This document shows positions 28,349 through 37,121 of a stretch of DNA of 64,000 bases, in pieces. Every line of letters begins with the position of its first letter. The stretch's first letter is position 1. The notes beneath the pieces are model-generated. The model ran no database searches. It saw only the letters and a program-made list of their open reading frames with translations, and had not been told where the DNA came from. The translations under genes and the position numbers were made by a program. Source of the DNA: Martinezella rhizogenes (GTDB lineage: Bacteria > Pseudomonadota > Alphaproteobacteria > Rhizobiales > Rhizobiaceae); NCBI RefSeq assembly GCF_000799715.1, contig NZ_JUHG01000013.1, positions 620,001 through 684,000 of the forward strand, written 5' to 3'.

Positions 28349-30373
28349 TCAGTGTGCTTCCGGCAGCCAGACTGTGAACGTCGTGCCTTTGCCGGGTTCG
28401 CTCCCGACCGAGATCCTGCCGCCCTGTCGCGCCATCAGCATCTGACTGACTGAGAGGCCAAGCCCCGTGCCTTCCCGGGTTTTGGTGGTAAAAAACGGAT
28501 CGAAGATTTTCTGCATCACGTCTGGCGCTATCCCCATGCCCGTATCCTCGACCTGGATGGCGACCCCCGCATGCCCGTCCATGTCGGAGTCGATTGTACG
28601 CAAGGTCAGCCGCCCACCATTCGGCATAGCGTGAATGGCGTTGACGATCAGATTGACCAGAACCTGCTGCAACTCCGTTCGGTTCATCATGATCGGCCGC
28701 AAGGCGCGATCCTCCCTTTCAAGCGTGATCGTCGTCTTCTTGAGCAGATGCTGGACGAGCGGCAATGTGTCGGAGACGATACCGGCGGCGACATATTGGT
28801 CGGAATAACCGGAATACTCCTGTGGTTTCGCGAACTGGAGAAGCTTGGTCACAATCTCCGAGATACGATGCATCTGCTGATCGATAAGGCGAAACTCCGT
28901 ACTTGCATTGTCGGCATCGGATCCCATCAACTCGCGGATCACTTCGAGATTGCCTTGCATGACCGCAATCGGATTGTTGATCTCATGAGCGACCCCCGCC
29001 GTTATCTCGCCGATCACCGCCAGCTTCTCGGACATGACGAGTTGCTTCGTCGTCGTCTCCAATTGCCGGGTTGCATCGTGCAGTTCAAGCGCCCGCTGCT
29101 CGACCCGCTGATTGAGATCTTCGTTCAATTGACGCAGCTCGGCGTCGCGCTGTTGGGTGAGATCGAGCAGATGGTCGAGATGAAGTGCCACCTGGCCGAT
29201 CTCGTCCCTGTTTTCGACAGGACCGGTTCGCGCGGAGAGATCACCGCCTTCCACGCGCGCGATGGTGCCGGTCATGCGCTCGAGAGGCTTGAAGATACTC
29301 CGCGCCCATATCAGGAACAAGGGAACGGTTGCGGCGACAGCGATCAGGAATGCGGCTACGATGGTCAGCAATGTCTCGTATTTTGCCTGGGTAATCGGCT
29401 TTTGGAGAAACCCCGCATAGAGCATGCCGACCCGGCGGTTGTAACTGTCGAGGATCGGCTCATAGGCTGAGATGTACCAGTCATTGACGACGAAGGCGCT
29501 ATCGAGCCACGTTCGCCCCTGGTCGAGCACGGCGTTGCGAACCTCAGCGGAGACACGCGTACCGATAGCCCGACGGTCCTCGAACAAATGCACATTGGTG
29601 CTGATGCGAACGTCATCGAGGAACAGGGTGACCGTCCCATGGCTGCCTTCGGGCAGACCCGAGCCATGATAGATGAGGTCGTTGATCGTATCGACGAAGG
29701 CGAGGTTTTGGTTGAGCAGGACACCGCCGACCAGGGCCGCACGCCGGCCGTCGGGTAGTATCAGGGCGATCGCCGACTGGAGAACCAGACCGCGTGTTTC
29801 CTCGGTCAGTTTGGTGGCGGCACTCCCAACGGTCGGAACGATATCAATGCGTGCCCGTTGCGCGAGCTCCGGCGATATCGCAGCAAGCTCGGCTCGCTCG
29901 AAGACATCGATGCTCGTCTTTGAACGGCCTTCAAGGGCCGAGCCGATGGCTGGCCAGTTCCAGCGGATGGGCGGGGAACTCATCGGGTAGCCGCTGACGA
30001 TGATATGTCCGTCATCGCCGACAACATAGAGGAAATCGAACCTGCGTCCCAATGCGGTCCCCTTGAGAAAGGCCGCAAAGTTGCCGTTTGAGCCATTGCC
30101 TTCTTGAAGCAGCGCCTGAAACCGGGCTGATTCACTTACGGAAAAAAGTTGGCCCTCCGTATTTTCAAGGATCCGAGCCAGAAACTGATGGGCGATCGTC
30201 AGATCGTCATTGACCTTGGAGACGGTCATGGCATCGAACCGGCTATTCCAGCGGTAGATGCTGATGCCAAGCAGAAGTGGCAGGATGACGAGCATCGGGA
30301 CAAGCGCGATCGCCAGCAGGCGGTGACGCACGGATCTTTTCCCGATCATCATGCCGGGCACGCGTTTAAACAT
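28349..30373 (-). CDS. Sensor histidine kinase with periplasmic Cache-like domain
   Basis: A 674-residue membrane kinase. Membrane helix 1 is at 18-40. A large periplasmic sensor domain spans 41-334, with the Cache-like FDFLYVVGDDGHIIVSGYP. Helix 2 is at 335-357 and HAMP follows to about 410. A coiled coil leads to the H-box GVAHEINNP with phospho-acceptor H463. The ATPase domain has the N, G1 and G2 boxes (NLIVNAIHAM, DTGMGI, GTGLGLSV). It overlaps the end of the response-regulator gene by eight bases, so the two form a cotranscribed pair. The signal is unknown but is sensed outside the cytoplasm. The gene ends only 16 bases before the clpB activator sites. Confidence 0.92.
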   Translation of the reverse strand: MFKRVPGMMIGKRSVRHRLLAIALVPMLVILPLLLGISIYRWNSRFDAMTVSKVNDDLTIAHQFLARILENTEGQLFSVSESARFQALLQEGNGSNGNFAAFLKGTALGRRFDFLYVVGDDGHIIVSGYPMSSPPIRWNWPAIGSALEGRSKTSIDVFERAELAAISPELAQRARIDIVPTVGSAATKLTEETRGLVLQSAIALILPDGRRAALVGGVLLNQNLAFVDTINDLIYHGSGLPEGSHGTVTLFLDDVRISTNVHLFEDRRAIGTRVSAEVRNAVLDQGRTWLDSAFVVNDWYISAYEPILDSYNRRVGMLYAGFLQKPITQAKYETLLTIVAAFLIAVAATVPLFLIWARSIFKPLERMTGTIARVEGGDLSARTGPVENRDEIGQVALHLDHLLDLTQQRDAELRQLNEDLNQRVEQRALELHDATRQLETTTKQLVMSEKLAVIGEITAGVAHEINNPIAVMQGNLEVIRELMGSDADNASTEFRLIDQQMHRISEIVTKLLQFAKPQEYSGYSDQYVAAGIVSDTLPLVQHLLKKTTITLEREDRALRPIMMNRTELQQVLVNLIVNAIHAMPNGGRLTLRTIDSDMDGHAGVAIQVEDTGMGIAPDVMQKIFDPFFTTKTREGTGLGLSVSQMLMARQGGRISVGSEPGKGTTFTVWLPEAH

Positions 30374-31760
30374 GCCAACTTACGCATTTGCGGTCGACCG
30401 TCTTGCGCGAGATACCCAGCCGGCGGGCCGCTTCTTCGCGGTCGCCACCGACCTCGCGCAGGACGGACAGAATGTGCCGCCGCTCGATCTCCGCGAGGCT
30501 CTGCCCCCCACTATCGCCATCGTCGCCATCGGCGATCCTTTCGATGTCTTCCGGAAAGCCGCCAAGGATCACCGTTCGCTCGATCAGGTTCCGCAATTCC
30601 CGGATATTCCCCGGCCAATCATACCGCGCGAGTGACGCGCGAACCCTGTCATCGATCGCGATCGGAGGCATGCCAAGCTGCTGGGCAAATTCACGCATGA
30701 AAAGCGTTGCGAGCTCCACCACGTCGTCGCCTCGATCCTTCAGGGGCGGCAGATGAATCTGCATCACATTGATGCGAAAATAAAGATCAGCGCGGAAGGC
30801 GCCGGCCTCGACACGCTTTGGAAGATCGGCGTTGGTGGCAAAGACAAAACGCGCGTCAAACGGAACTTCGCGCTCCGAGCCGACCGGCCGCACGCGGCGA
30901 TCCTCCAGCACACGGAGCAGCTTCGTCTGCAGCACATAGGGGAGTTCACCGATTTCATCGAGAAACACGGTGCCACCATGCGCATGCATGAACAGCCCTT
31001 CGCGGGCTCTCCCCGCACCCGTGAAAGCCCCCTTCAAATGACCGAACAATTCACTTTCGATCATATCCGCGGGAATGGCGCCGCAATTGATCGGCACGAA
31101 AAGCTTGTCGGACCGGTTGGAAAGAGAATGAAGCGAACGGGCAGCGACCTCCTTTCCCGTTCCGGACTTGCCGGTCAGGAGGACGGAGGTCGGCAAGGGC
31201 GCAACGCGTGCGATGGTCTCGCGGACATGCTGGATCGCCCTGGATTCGCCAAGCAGCTTGTTGCGCAGAAAGATCTGATGCGATGGCGATTTCAGCTCCT
31301 GGCGCAGGACTTCATTCTCGCGCTGCAACCGCATCCGGTCGAGACAGCGCGCCACGGCATTCAGCAATTGGTTCGAGCGGAACGGCTTTAGAATAAAATC
31401 GACGACACCGGCGCGCAGGGCTCCAATCGCGGTATCCAGATCAGCATATGCAGTCATGAGAATAACATCGGCGAAAAAGCCGATCATCCGTTGCTCGGCA
31501 AGCCAATCAAGGCCATTTTGACCCGGCATGATGTTATCGAGAATGACGACGTCGAAATTCTGCTCGTCGAGTTTGCGCGACGCCTCTTTCGTGTCTGCCG
31601 CTACTTCAATCAGCTTGCAGCGTGGTAGGAGGATCTTGACCAGGAAATTGCGTATGCCTGGCTCGTCGTCAACGATCAGGATCGATGCCTGGGCCAGCCA
31701 CGGCCCAAACTCCGGGTCTGTGACAGGCCCGGCAGTATCATTGGTTCGATCCTGTGACAT
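30366..31760 (-). CDS. NtrC-family sigma-54 response regulator of the stress island
   Basis: A 464-residue activator. The receiver domain (about 25-145) has phospho-acceptor D75 in VVILDNIMPG and lysine in DFILKPF. The AAA+ domain has Walker A GKSGTGKE (197-204), the sigma-54 contact loop GAFTGA (244-249) and Walker B VFLDEIGEL. The Fis-type helix-turn-helix at the end reads EEAARRLGISRKTVDRK. It must act at sigma-54 promoters, and five such promoters with identical paired upstream repeats lie within 20 kb. It is cotranscribed with the kinase and probably with dnaK-cbpA-cbpM upstream, which would make the circuit autoregulatory. Confidence 0.93.
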   Translation of the reverse strand: MSQDRTNDTAGPVTDPEFGPWLAQASILIVDDEPGIRNFLVKILLPRCKLIEVAADTKEASRKLDEQNFDVVILDNIMPGQNGLDWLAEQRMIGFFADVILMTAYADLDTAIGALRAGVVDFILKPFRSNQLLNAVARCLDRMRLQRENEVLRQELKSPSHQIFLRNKLLGESRAIQHVRETIARVAPLPTSVLLTGKSGTGKEVAARSLHSLSNRSDKLFVPINCGAIPADMIESELFGHLKGAFTGAGRAREGLFMHAHGGTVFLDEIGELPYVLQTKLLRVLEDRRVRPVGSEREVPFDARFVFATNADLPKRVEAGAFRADLYFRINVMQIHLPPLKDRGDDVVELATLFMREFAQQLGMPPIAIDDRVRASLARYDWPGNIRELRNLIERTVILGGFPEDIERIADGDDGDSGGQSLAEIERRHILSVLREVGGDREEAARRLGISRKTVDRKCVSWHV

Positions 31761-31903
31761 TCAAGTTCCCTCCGACGTCAGCCAACTGACGGGTTAGCAT
31801 GACGATTTGCGCAACGGTAGATTACATCGGTGTCGCAACTTCCGCCGGGCGACAAACGGGCCGGGAAAATTGCAAGTTTACCGCCAACCAGCCGAGGGCA
31901 TCG

Positions 31904-32185
31904 CTAAACCGAACGTTCCTGCATATCCTGGCGCAACTGCGCGAGCGCCCGGCGCATTCCATGAAGCTGATCCATCAGATGCAGGATGACGTCGATGCCT
32001 TCGTCGTTCGCTCCGAGATCCTCCTTCAGCTCCCGGATGAACCGGGCGCGCGCGATATCGATGTCGGAGAATCCGATCCCACCGGTCACCTGCTTCTTCG
32101 GGATGAGCCAGCGCTGCTCGAGCCAGAATTCCAGCGTCTGAACCTGAAGGCCCGAAGAGGTCAGAAATTCCTGCTTGTTCATCAT
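31904..32185 (-). CDS. cbpM: Chaperone modulator CbpM
   Basis: A 93-residue MerR-like modulator: QEFLTSSGLQVQTLEFWLEQ, with the C-terminal helix LHGMRRALAQLRQDMQE. CbpM binds the J-domain of CbpA and restrains its co-chaperone activity. Its ATG overlaps the cbpA stop (ATGA), the standard cbpA-cbpM arrangement. A second in-frame ATG follows immediately and could also be used. It is 143 bases upstream of the response-regulator gene. Confidence 0.87.
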   Translation of the reverse strand: MMNKQEFLTSSGLQVQTLEFWLEQRWLIPKKQVTGGIGFSDIDIARARFIRELKEDLGANDEGIDVILHLMDQLHGMRRALAQLRQDMQERSV

Positions 32186-33087
32186 GATGTCCTATCTTCA
32201 CGCGGATTGAAATCTTTCCCGGCGCTCCAGTTCGACACGAACGCCTCGAGTTCGGGATCCGGGGATTTCGGCAGAACCACTTTCAACCTGACAAACTGAT
32301 CGCCCTGACCGCCGCCGCGATGAGGCGCGCCCTTGCCTTTCAGGCGCAAGGTCGTGCCTGTGTTCGATCCCTTTGGCACCGCCATGGTGACATCTCCGGT
32401 CGGGGTGGAAACACGGATACGCCCGCCGAGAACCGCTTCGGACAACGAAATCGGCAACTCCAGGGCGATATCGTCACCCTCGCGGGTGAAGCGCCGATCG
32501 GGCAAGACCTCAACCTCGATCAGGGCGTCCCCGGAAGGCCCCTTGCCGGCACCAGGCGCACCCTTGCCCTTGAGGCGAAGGACCTGTCCATCCACCAAAC
32601 CGGGCGGTATCTTCACGTCGAGCGTGCCGCCGTCCGGTAATGTCAGGCGCTTGTTGGCGCCCACGATCGATTCCACGAAATCGATCGGCAGGCGAAAGTG
32701 CATGTCCTGCCCGCGCCGGTTTGCACGTCCTCTTTGGCCGCGCCTTAGAAGCTCGGCAAAGGCATCGTCGGCATCCATGAAGTCAGCAAAGCCGGCAGTA
32801 TCCGCATAAGGATGTCCCTGATCCGACCCGGCAAAATCCCGATAATATTGATGCTGCTGCCGCTCCGCGCCCGAGGCGTCGATCTCGCCACTGTCGAAAC
32901 GTTTCCGCTTCTCGACGTCGCTCAGCAAGTCATAGGCTCCCGCGACCTCCTTGAATTTTTCCTCAGCTGTTTTGTCGCCGGGATTGAGATCCGGATGCAG
33001 TTTCTTCGCAAGCTTGCGGTATGCGCTTTGCATCTCGGCCGCAGACGCCGTCGGGGCAACACCGAGAACCTCGTAGGGATTTTTCAC
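32182..33087 (-). CDS. cbpA: DnaJ-class co-chaperone CbpA
   Basis: A 301-residue J-protein. The J-domain occupies residues 1-70 with the catalytic HPD in AKKLHPDLNPGDK. A glycine-poor linker follows, then the two C-terminal substrate-binding barrels (LPIDFVESIVGANKRLTLPD; TRRF-like DRRFTREGDDIALELPISLS). There is no zinc-finger domain, which places it in the CbpA class rather than true DnaJ. It would deliver clients to the DnaK encoded 123 bases upstream. It is coupled to cbpM by overlapping codons. Confidence 0.92.
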   Translation of the reverse strand: MKNPYEVLGVAPTASAAEMQSAYRKLAKKLHPDLNPGDKTAEEKFKEVAGAYDLLSDVEKRKRFDSGEIDASGAERQQHQYYRDFAGSDQGHPYADTAGFADFMDADDAFAELLRRGQRGRANRRGQDMHFRLPIDFVESIVGANKRLTLPDGGTLDVKIPPGLVDGQVLRLKGKGAPGAGKGPSGDALIEVEVLPDRRFTREGDDIALELPISLSEAVLGGRIRVSTPTGDVTMAVPKGSNTGTTLRLKGKGAPHRGGGQGDQFVRLKVVLPKSPDPELEAFVSNWSAGKDFNPREDRTS

Positions 33088-33146
33088 AACTTACTCCGGA
33101 AGAATCTTATTGATCGCGAAACATGCACACCGGTCGAACAGGGGGC

Positions 33147-33168
33147 GGCCGGAAGTATTTCCCCGGCC
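33147..33168. other. Hairpin between dnaK and cbpA
   Basis: On the minus-strand transcript, GGCCGG...CCGGCC with an inner GGAA/TTCC pairing forms a GC-rich stem-loop in the 123-base dnaK-cbpA spacer. It has no T-run. It may reduce read-through or protect the dnaK part of the mRNA so that more DnaK than CbpA is made. Confidence 0.4.
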
Positions 33169-33210
33169 ACCGCACTCAGTTGAGCAACCACCCGTCAAGC
33201 GGGGGTCCAG

Positions 33211-35115
33211 CTACGGCGAGGTCTTCTTGTCATCGTCGTCCACCTCGGTGAATTCGGCATCGACGACATCGTCATTGGCGGCCTGAGCTGCGCCCGCATC
33301 TGACGGGCTCTGCGCCCCTGCTTGGGCAGCCTCCGCCAGTTTCATCGCTTGCTGTTGCAAAGCGCTCGCCTTGGTGCTGATCGCGGATGCGTCGTCGCCT
33401 TTTATCGCTTCGCGCAGATCCGCCATGGCATTCTCGATCGCGCGGCGATCCGCCTCCGACAGATTTCCACCATGTTCCGCCACGCCCTTCTCGGTCGCAT
33501 GCAGCAGTGCTTCTGCGGAATTTTTTGCCTCCACGGCCTCCTTGCGCTTCTTGTCTTCGACGGCATGCGCTTCCGCGTCCTTGACCATTCTTTCGATGTC
33601 GGCCTCCGACAGGCCGCCCGAGGCTTGGATCTGGATGCGTTGCTCCTTGCCCGTGCCCTTGTCCTTTGCCGAGACGTTGACGATGCCATTGGCATCGATG
33701 TCGAAGGTCACGTCGATTTGCGGCATGCCGCGCGGTGCCGGCGGAATGCCCATCAGGTCGAACTGCCCGAGCATTTTATTGTCGGCGGCCATTTCACGCT
33801 CGCCCTGAAAAACGCGGATCGTGACGGCGTTCTGGTTATCCTCGGCGGTCGAGAATACCTGGCTCTTTTTGGCCGGCACGGTGGTATTGCGCTCAATGAG
33901 ACGCGTGAAAACGCCGCCCAATGTTTCAAGGCCGAGCGACAATGGGGTTACGTCGAGAAGCAGAACATCCTTGACGTCACCTTGCAGCACGCCGGCCTGG
34001 ATTGCCGCGCCGACCGCAACCACCTCGTCCGGGTTGACACCCTTATGCGGCTCCTTGCCGAAGATCTTCTGCACGATCTCCTGAATTTTCGGCATTCTGG
34101 TCATGCCGCCGACCAGCACCACCTCGCTGATCTCGTTTGCCGTAAGCCCCGCATCCTTGAGCGCGCTGAGACAGGGTTCGATGGTCCTCTGGACGAGATC
34201 TTCAACCAACGACTCGAACTTCGCCCGCGTAATCTTGACCTGAAGATGCTTCGGTCCGGTAGCGTCCGCCGTAATGAAAGGCAGATTGACTTCGGTCTGC
34301 GTGGATGTGGAAAGCTCAATTTTCGCCTTCTCCGCCGCTTCTTTCAAACGCTGCAGAGCAAGCTTGTCCTTTCTCAGATCTATCCCTTGCTCGCGCTGGA
34401 ATTCATCCGCCAAATAGTTGACGAGGCGCATGTCGAAATCTTCACCGCCCAGGAAGGTATCGCCGTTCGTCGCCTTCACCTCGAAGACGCCGTCGCCAAT
34501 ATCGAGAATGGAAACGTCGAAGGTGCCGCCACCGAGATCGTAAACCGCGATCTTGGCCTGCTTCTTCTTTTCGAGCCCGTAGGCAAGGGCGGCCGCCGTC
34601 GGCTCGTTGATGATGCGCAGGACTTCCAGACCGGCAATCTTGCCGGCGTCCTTCGTTGCCTGACGCTGCGCGTCGTTGAAATAGGCCGGCACGGTAATGA
34701 CCGCCTGGCTCACCTTTTCGCCAAGATTGGCTTCCGCCGTTTCCTTCATCTTCTGCAGGATGAAGGCCGATATTTGCGACGGCGAGTAGGTTTTGCCCTC
34801 GGCCTCGACCCAGGCATCGCCGTTCCCGGCCTTGACGATTTTATAGGGAACCAGTCCCTTGTCCTTCTCAACGGTCGGATCGTCGTAGCGGCGGCCGATC
34901 AAACGCTTCACGGCAAAGATCGTATTGGTGGGATTGGTCACCGCCTGCCGTCGGGCCGGCTGCCCAACCAGGCGCTCACCGTCGCTTGTAAACGCAACAA
35001 TCGAAGGCGTCGTACGCGCGCCTTCGGAGTTCTCGATAATGCGCGTATTCTTACCTTCCATAACGGCTACGCAAGAATTGGTCGTTCCCAAATCGATTCC
35101 GATGACTTTGGCCAC
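33211..35115 (-). CDS. dnaK: Hsp70 chaperone DnaK (accessory copy)
   Basis: A 634-residue Hsp70. The ATPase domain starts [15 protein letters not shown] and contains [14 protein letters not shown] and the [13 protein letters not shown] motif. The linker is [16 protein letters not shown], and the substrate-binding domain and helical lid follow. The end [18 protein letters not shown] retains the EEVD-like acidic tail typical of DnaK. GTG at 35115 gives the canonical MAK start with GAGGAG at normal spacing; an adjacent GTG at 35118 is the alternative. A sigma-54 promoter and paired activator sites lie upstream, unlike the usual heat-shock-sigma dnaK. Confidence 0.94.
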   Translation of the reverse strand: MAKVIGIDLGTTNSCVAVMEGKNTRIIENSEGARTTPSIVAFTSDGERLVGQPARRQAVTNPTNTIFAVKRLIGRRYDDPTVEKDKGLVPYKIVKAGNGDAWVEAEGKTYSPSQISAFILQKMKETAEANLGEKVSQAVITVPAYFNDAQRQATKDAGKIAGLEVLRIINEPTAAALAYGLEKKKQAKIAVYDLGGGTFDVSILDIGDGVFEVKATNGDTFLGGEDFDMRLVNYLADEFQREQGIDLRKDKLALQRLKEAAEKAKIELSTSTQTEVNLPFITADATGPKHLQVKITRAKFESLVEDLVQRTIEPCLSALKDAGLTANEISEVVLVGGMTRMPKIQEIVQKIFGKEPHKGVNPDEVVAVGAAIQAGVLQGDVKDVLLLDVTPLSLGLETLGGVFTRLIERNTTVPAKKSQVFSTAEDNQNAVTIRVFQGEREMAADNKMLGQFDLMGIPPAPRGMPQIDVTFDIDANGIVNVSAKDKGTGKEQRIQIQASGGLSEADIERMVKDAEAHAVEDKKRKEAVEAKNSAEALLHATEKGVAEHGGNLSEADRRAIENAMADLREAIKGDDASAISTKASALQQQAMKLAEAAQAGAQSPSDAGAAQAANDDVVDAEFTEVDDDDKKTSP

Positions 35116-35118
35116 CAC

Positions 35119-35457
35119 ATTTCTCCTCTTTAGATTTTAGATTTAGATTTATGGTCCTATTCCATATCTGTTTGGTTCTTTGACGCGGTAAGAGCCCGAG
35201 TTCTAAGATCTACGAAGGGCGCGTCTGCCTCCTGCCGCATCTTCGCTGGCTTCCCCCCTTGTGTTCTCCTTGGGTTCTTCGCTGCGTCGAAACTGGCCCA
35301 CCCCTGGGGAGATATCCCTGAAAACAAATCGATCACGACAAGGTTCCCTCGCCTCAGGTTCTGCAATCGAACCATTTTGTCTTGTCCGGCGCATTCGCGT
35401 GCTATGATGTTTCCCCCTGCACTAACAGCGCTTCGATATTCCCCACCCATGAAAGGC
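35119..35457. other. Long untranslated leader of dnaK
   Basis: About 330 bases separate the dnaK start from its sigma-54 promoter. A 101-codon frame on the minus strand (35157-35462) overlaps the promoter itself, lacks a ribosome site and has no recognisable product, so I do not call it a gene. The leader may fold into a regulatory structure; no known riboswitch or thermosensor was recognised. Confidence 0.45.
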
Positions 35458-35473
35458 AGCAACAGGCGTGCCA
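35458..35473 (-). promoter_or_regulatory. Sigma-54 promoter of dnaK
   Basis: TGGCACGCCTGTTGCT on the minus strand is a full match to the -24/-12 consensus. It differs from the clpB promoter at only one base of sixteen. Confidence 0.9.
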
Positions 35474-35490
35474 GTTTGCGAGGAAAGTAA

Positions 35491-35503
35491 TTTCAATGGG
35501 TTA
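35491..35503 (+). promoter_or_regulatory. IHF-like site of the dnaK promoter
   Basis: TTTCAATGGGTTA matches WATCAA-N4-TTR with one mismatch and begins 18 bp upstream of the -24 box. Confidence 0.5.
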
Positions 35504-35525
35504 GGGCGGGCAGTCAGGCAAGAAG

Positions 35526-35562
35526 GGACAAGATGTCCTTGCGGGTCCAGACAAATTGTCCG
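35526..35562 (-). promoter_or_regulatory. Paired activator sites of dnaK
   Basis: GGACAAGATGTCC (35526-35538, a complete inverted repeat) and AGACAAATTGTCC (35549-35561) have centres 23 bp apart. The nearer starts 53 bp upstream of the -24 box, exactly as at clpB. Confidence 0.82.
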
Positions 35563-35658
35563 TGCCGAATTGGGGAGTGCAAAGAGGTACCGTCTATTGG
35601 CAAGGGCACTTTCGTTGTCAGACGGGACAGAATATCGGTCGCTCTTTCACCAGGCTGC

Positions 35659-35692
35659 GGACAGTTTCTCCCGACATTTGGACAAAATGTCT
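35659..35692 (+). promoter_or_regulatory. Paired activator sites of the moeA-like gene
   Basis: GGACAAAATGTCT (35680-35692) ends 53 bp before the -24 box of the plus-strand promoter. A weaker partner, GGACAGTTTCTCC (35659-35671), is centred 21 bp further upstream. A third, weak repeat (GGACAGAATATCG) is at 35625-35637. Confidence 0.72.
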
Positions 35693-35715
35693 GAAAACGA
35701 AGAAAAATCTTATCC

Positions 35716-35728
35716 TAAGCCATTGATA
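35716..35728 (-). promoter_or_regulatory. IHF-like site of the moeA-like promoter
   Basis: Read on the minus strand, TATCAATGGCTTA is a perfect match to WATCAA-N4-TTR. It lies 18 bp upstream of the -24 box. Confidence 0.65.
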
Positions 35729-35745
35729 TTGCGTATGTAACGAAA

Positions 35746-35761
35746 TGGCACGCTTGTTGCT
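35746..35761 (+). promoter_or_regulatory. Sigma-54 promoter of the moeA-like operon
   Basis: TGGCACGCTTGTTGCT on the plus strand is a full -24/-12 match, 102 bases before the moeA-like start codon. It is divergent from the dnaK promoter, with both activator pairs between them. Confidence 0.9.
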
Positions 35762-35806
35762 GCCAAAATCCTGGCAACCATACGAAGCAGCAGGATGTTG
35801 GATCAG

Positions 35807-35863
35807 ATGTCAAAATCGAATTTTAGCGAGACGACGCTCGCCACAGTACGGGAACGCCAGTAG
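35807..35863 (+). CDS. Possible 18-residue leader peptide
   Basis: A short frame, MSKSNFSETTLATVRERQ, whose TAG stop overlaps the GTG start of the moeA-like gene by one base (TAGTG). It begins about 35 bases after the expected transcription start and has a GGA five bases before the ATG. The arrangement suggests translational coupling to the next gene. A chance frame is possible. Confidence 0.35.
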   Translation: MSKSNFSETTLATVRERQ

Positions 35864-37071
35864 TGGGAGTACCGTGCGCCGCCCCAGATACGCTCGATGA
35901 GGCACATGCCATCTTGCGCTCGCAAGCAGAACCGCTGACATCGGAGGAAACCCCGATCAGGGATGCCGGCTTTCGGGTGCTGGCCGAAGCGATGAGAGCA
36001 CGCGTCGATTCTCCGCGCGAGGATGTTGCTGCGATGGACGGCTTCGCCGTAGAGGACCGTGCGGTACAGGCGAGCAGGCGAGATTTCAGCCTCGTTGGCG
36101 CAAGTTATCCCGGCGATGCGGCACCTCATGCGCTTGCGCCGGAGACGACGGTGCGGATCATGACCGGCGCGCCCATGCCTCGATCCAAGGATCGCGTCAT
36201 CCCCTTCGAACTGACCGGTGAACGGGATGGAATTATCCGGATCGTCGGCGCCGTGCCCACAGCACTCCATGTGCGGCTGAAGGGATCCGGCTTCCATGCA
36301 GGGCAAGTTCTTCTTGATCCCGGCGCGCTGCTTGATCCCCCAAGACTACTGGTCGCCGCCGCCTCCGACCAGCCGACCATACATGTCTACAAGCGGCCAA
36401 GACTGCGCATCATCACCAGCGGTGACGAGCTTGCCCGAGCGGGAGCGGCGGCTTCAACCGATAGACGCATACCCGACAGTCTGACATTGCCACTTCAGCT
36501 GCTGGCAAAACAATGGGGCGCGGACCCGGTTGGGGCGGTACTCGTGCCGGACGACGTCGAGGCCATCCGCACGGCTGTCGCTTTGGCGTGCCTTGACACC
36601 GACGTCCTTGTCATGGCCGGCGGCGCGTCCCATGGCGACCGGGATCTGGCCCGGCCCGCTCTGAAGATGCACGGTCTTGAATTGAAGTTCGCCGGAGTAG
36701 CAATGAAGCCGGGGAAACCAGTCTGGTATGGCCGGCTCTACGGAAAACATGTGCTTGGACTGCCGGGCAATCCATCTGCGGCGATGACCGTTGCCCGGCT
36801 GTTCCTCGCGCCATTGCTTTGCGCCCTCTCGGGTCGGGGATTCGACGCCGCGCTTGACTGGCGGGAGTTGCCGCTGGCCGCGCCGGCGGCGGCCGTGGAT
36901 GCCCGGGAAATGTTCCTCTATGCGCGCCGCAACGGCAATTACGTCGATATTATTCCACGGCAATCGGCGTCCGCCCAACTTCCCCTGGCGAGTGCCGATA
37001 TGCTGGTCAGACGGCCGGCTGGCGGCCCTGCCCTTCCTGCCAACTTCCTGGTTCCAGTTCTGGACTTCTAG
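35863..37071 (+). CDS. MoeA-family molybdopterin molybdotransferase
   Basis: A 402-residue MoeA-like enzyme, which inserts molybdate into adenylylated molybdopterin. It has the N-terminal DSPREDVAAMDGFAV and VRIMTGAPMPRSKDRVIP motifs. Its MoCF domain has ITSGDELA, VMAGGASHGDRD and the GKPVWYGRLYGKHVLGLPGN ending. Some positions deviate from housekeeping MoeA (for example the GGxSxGxxD loop reads GGASHGDRD). It is sigma-54 driven and shares the island with an FdhF/YdeP-type molybdoenzyme, so it may be a dedicated cofactor supplier for that enzyme under stress. GTG start, GGGAA eight bases upstream. Confidence 0.87.
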   Translation: MGVPCAAPDTLDEAHAILRSQAEPLTSEETPIRDAGFRVLAEAMRARVDSPREDVAAMDGFAVEDRAVQASRRDFSLVGASYPGDAAPHALAPETTVRIMTGAPMPRSKDRVIPFELTGERDGIIRIVGAVPTALHVRLKGSGFHAGQVLLDPGALLDPPRLLVAAASDQPTIHVYKRPRLRIITSGDELARAGAAASTDRRIPDSLTLPLQLLAKQWGADPVGAVLVPDDVEAIRTAVALACLDTDVLVMAGGASHGDRDLARPALKMHGLELKFAGVAMKPGKPVWYGRLYGKHVLGLPGNPSAAMTVARLFLAPLLCALSGRGFDAALDWRELPLAAPAAAVDAREMFLYARRNGNYVDIIPRQSASAQLPLASADMLVRRPAGGPALPANFLVPVLDF

Positions 37072-37121
37072 TAGAATTTCAGGATGGTGGTGGCCCGGCA
37101 ACTGCTTTGAAGAATCAATCG

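Noticed and set aside
33322..35133. A 603-codon frame on the plus strand
   Set aside because: It is antisense to dnaK, which is an unmistakable gene; the frame shows no family likeness.
35157..35462. A 101-codon minus-strand frame in front of dnaK
   Set aside because: Its start overlaps the dnaK sigma-54 promoter, it lacks a ribosome site and the protein is not recognisable.
35716..35735. An FNR/FixK box (TTGAT-N4-ATCAA) near TTGATATTGCGTA
   Set aside because: The second half-site is missing, and the sequence fits better as an IHF-type site in the position shared by all five promoters.
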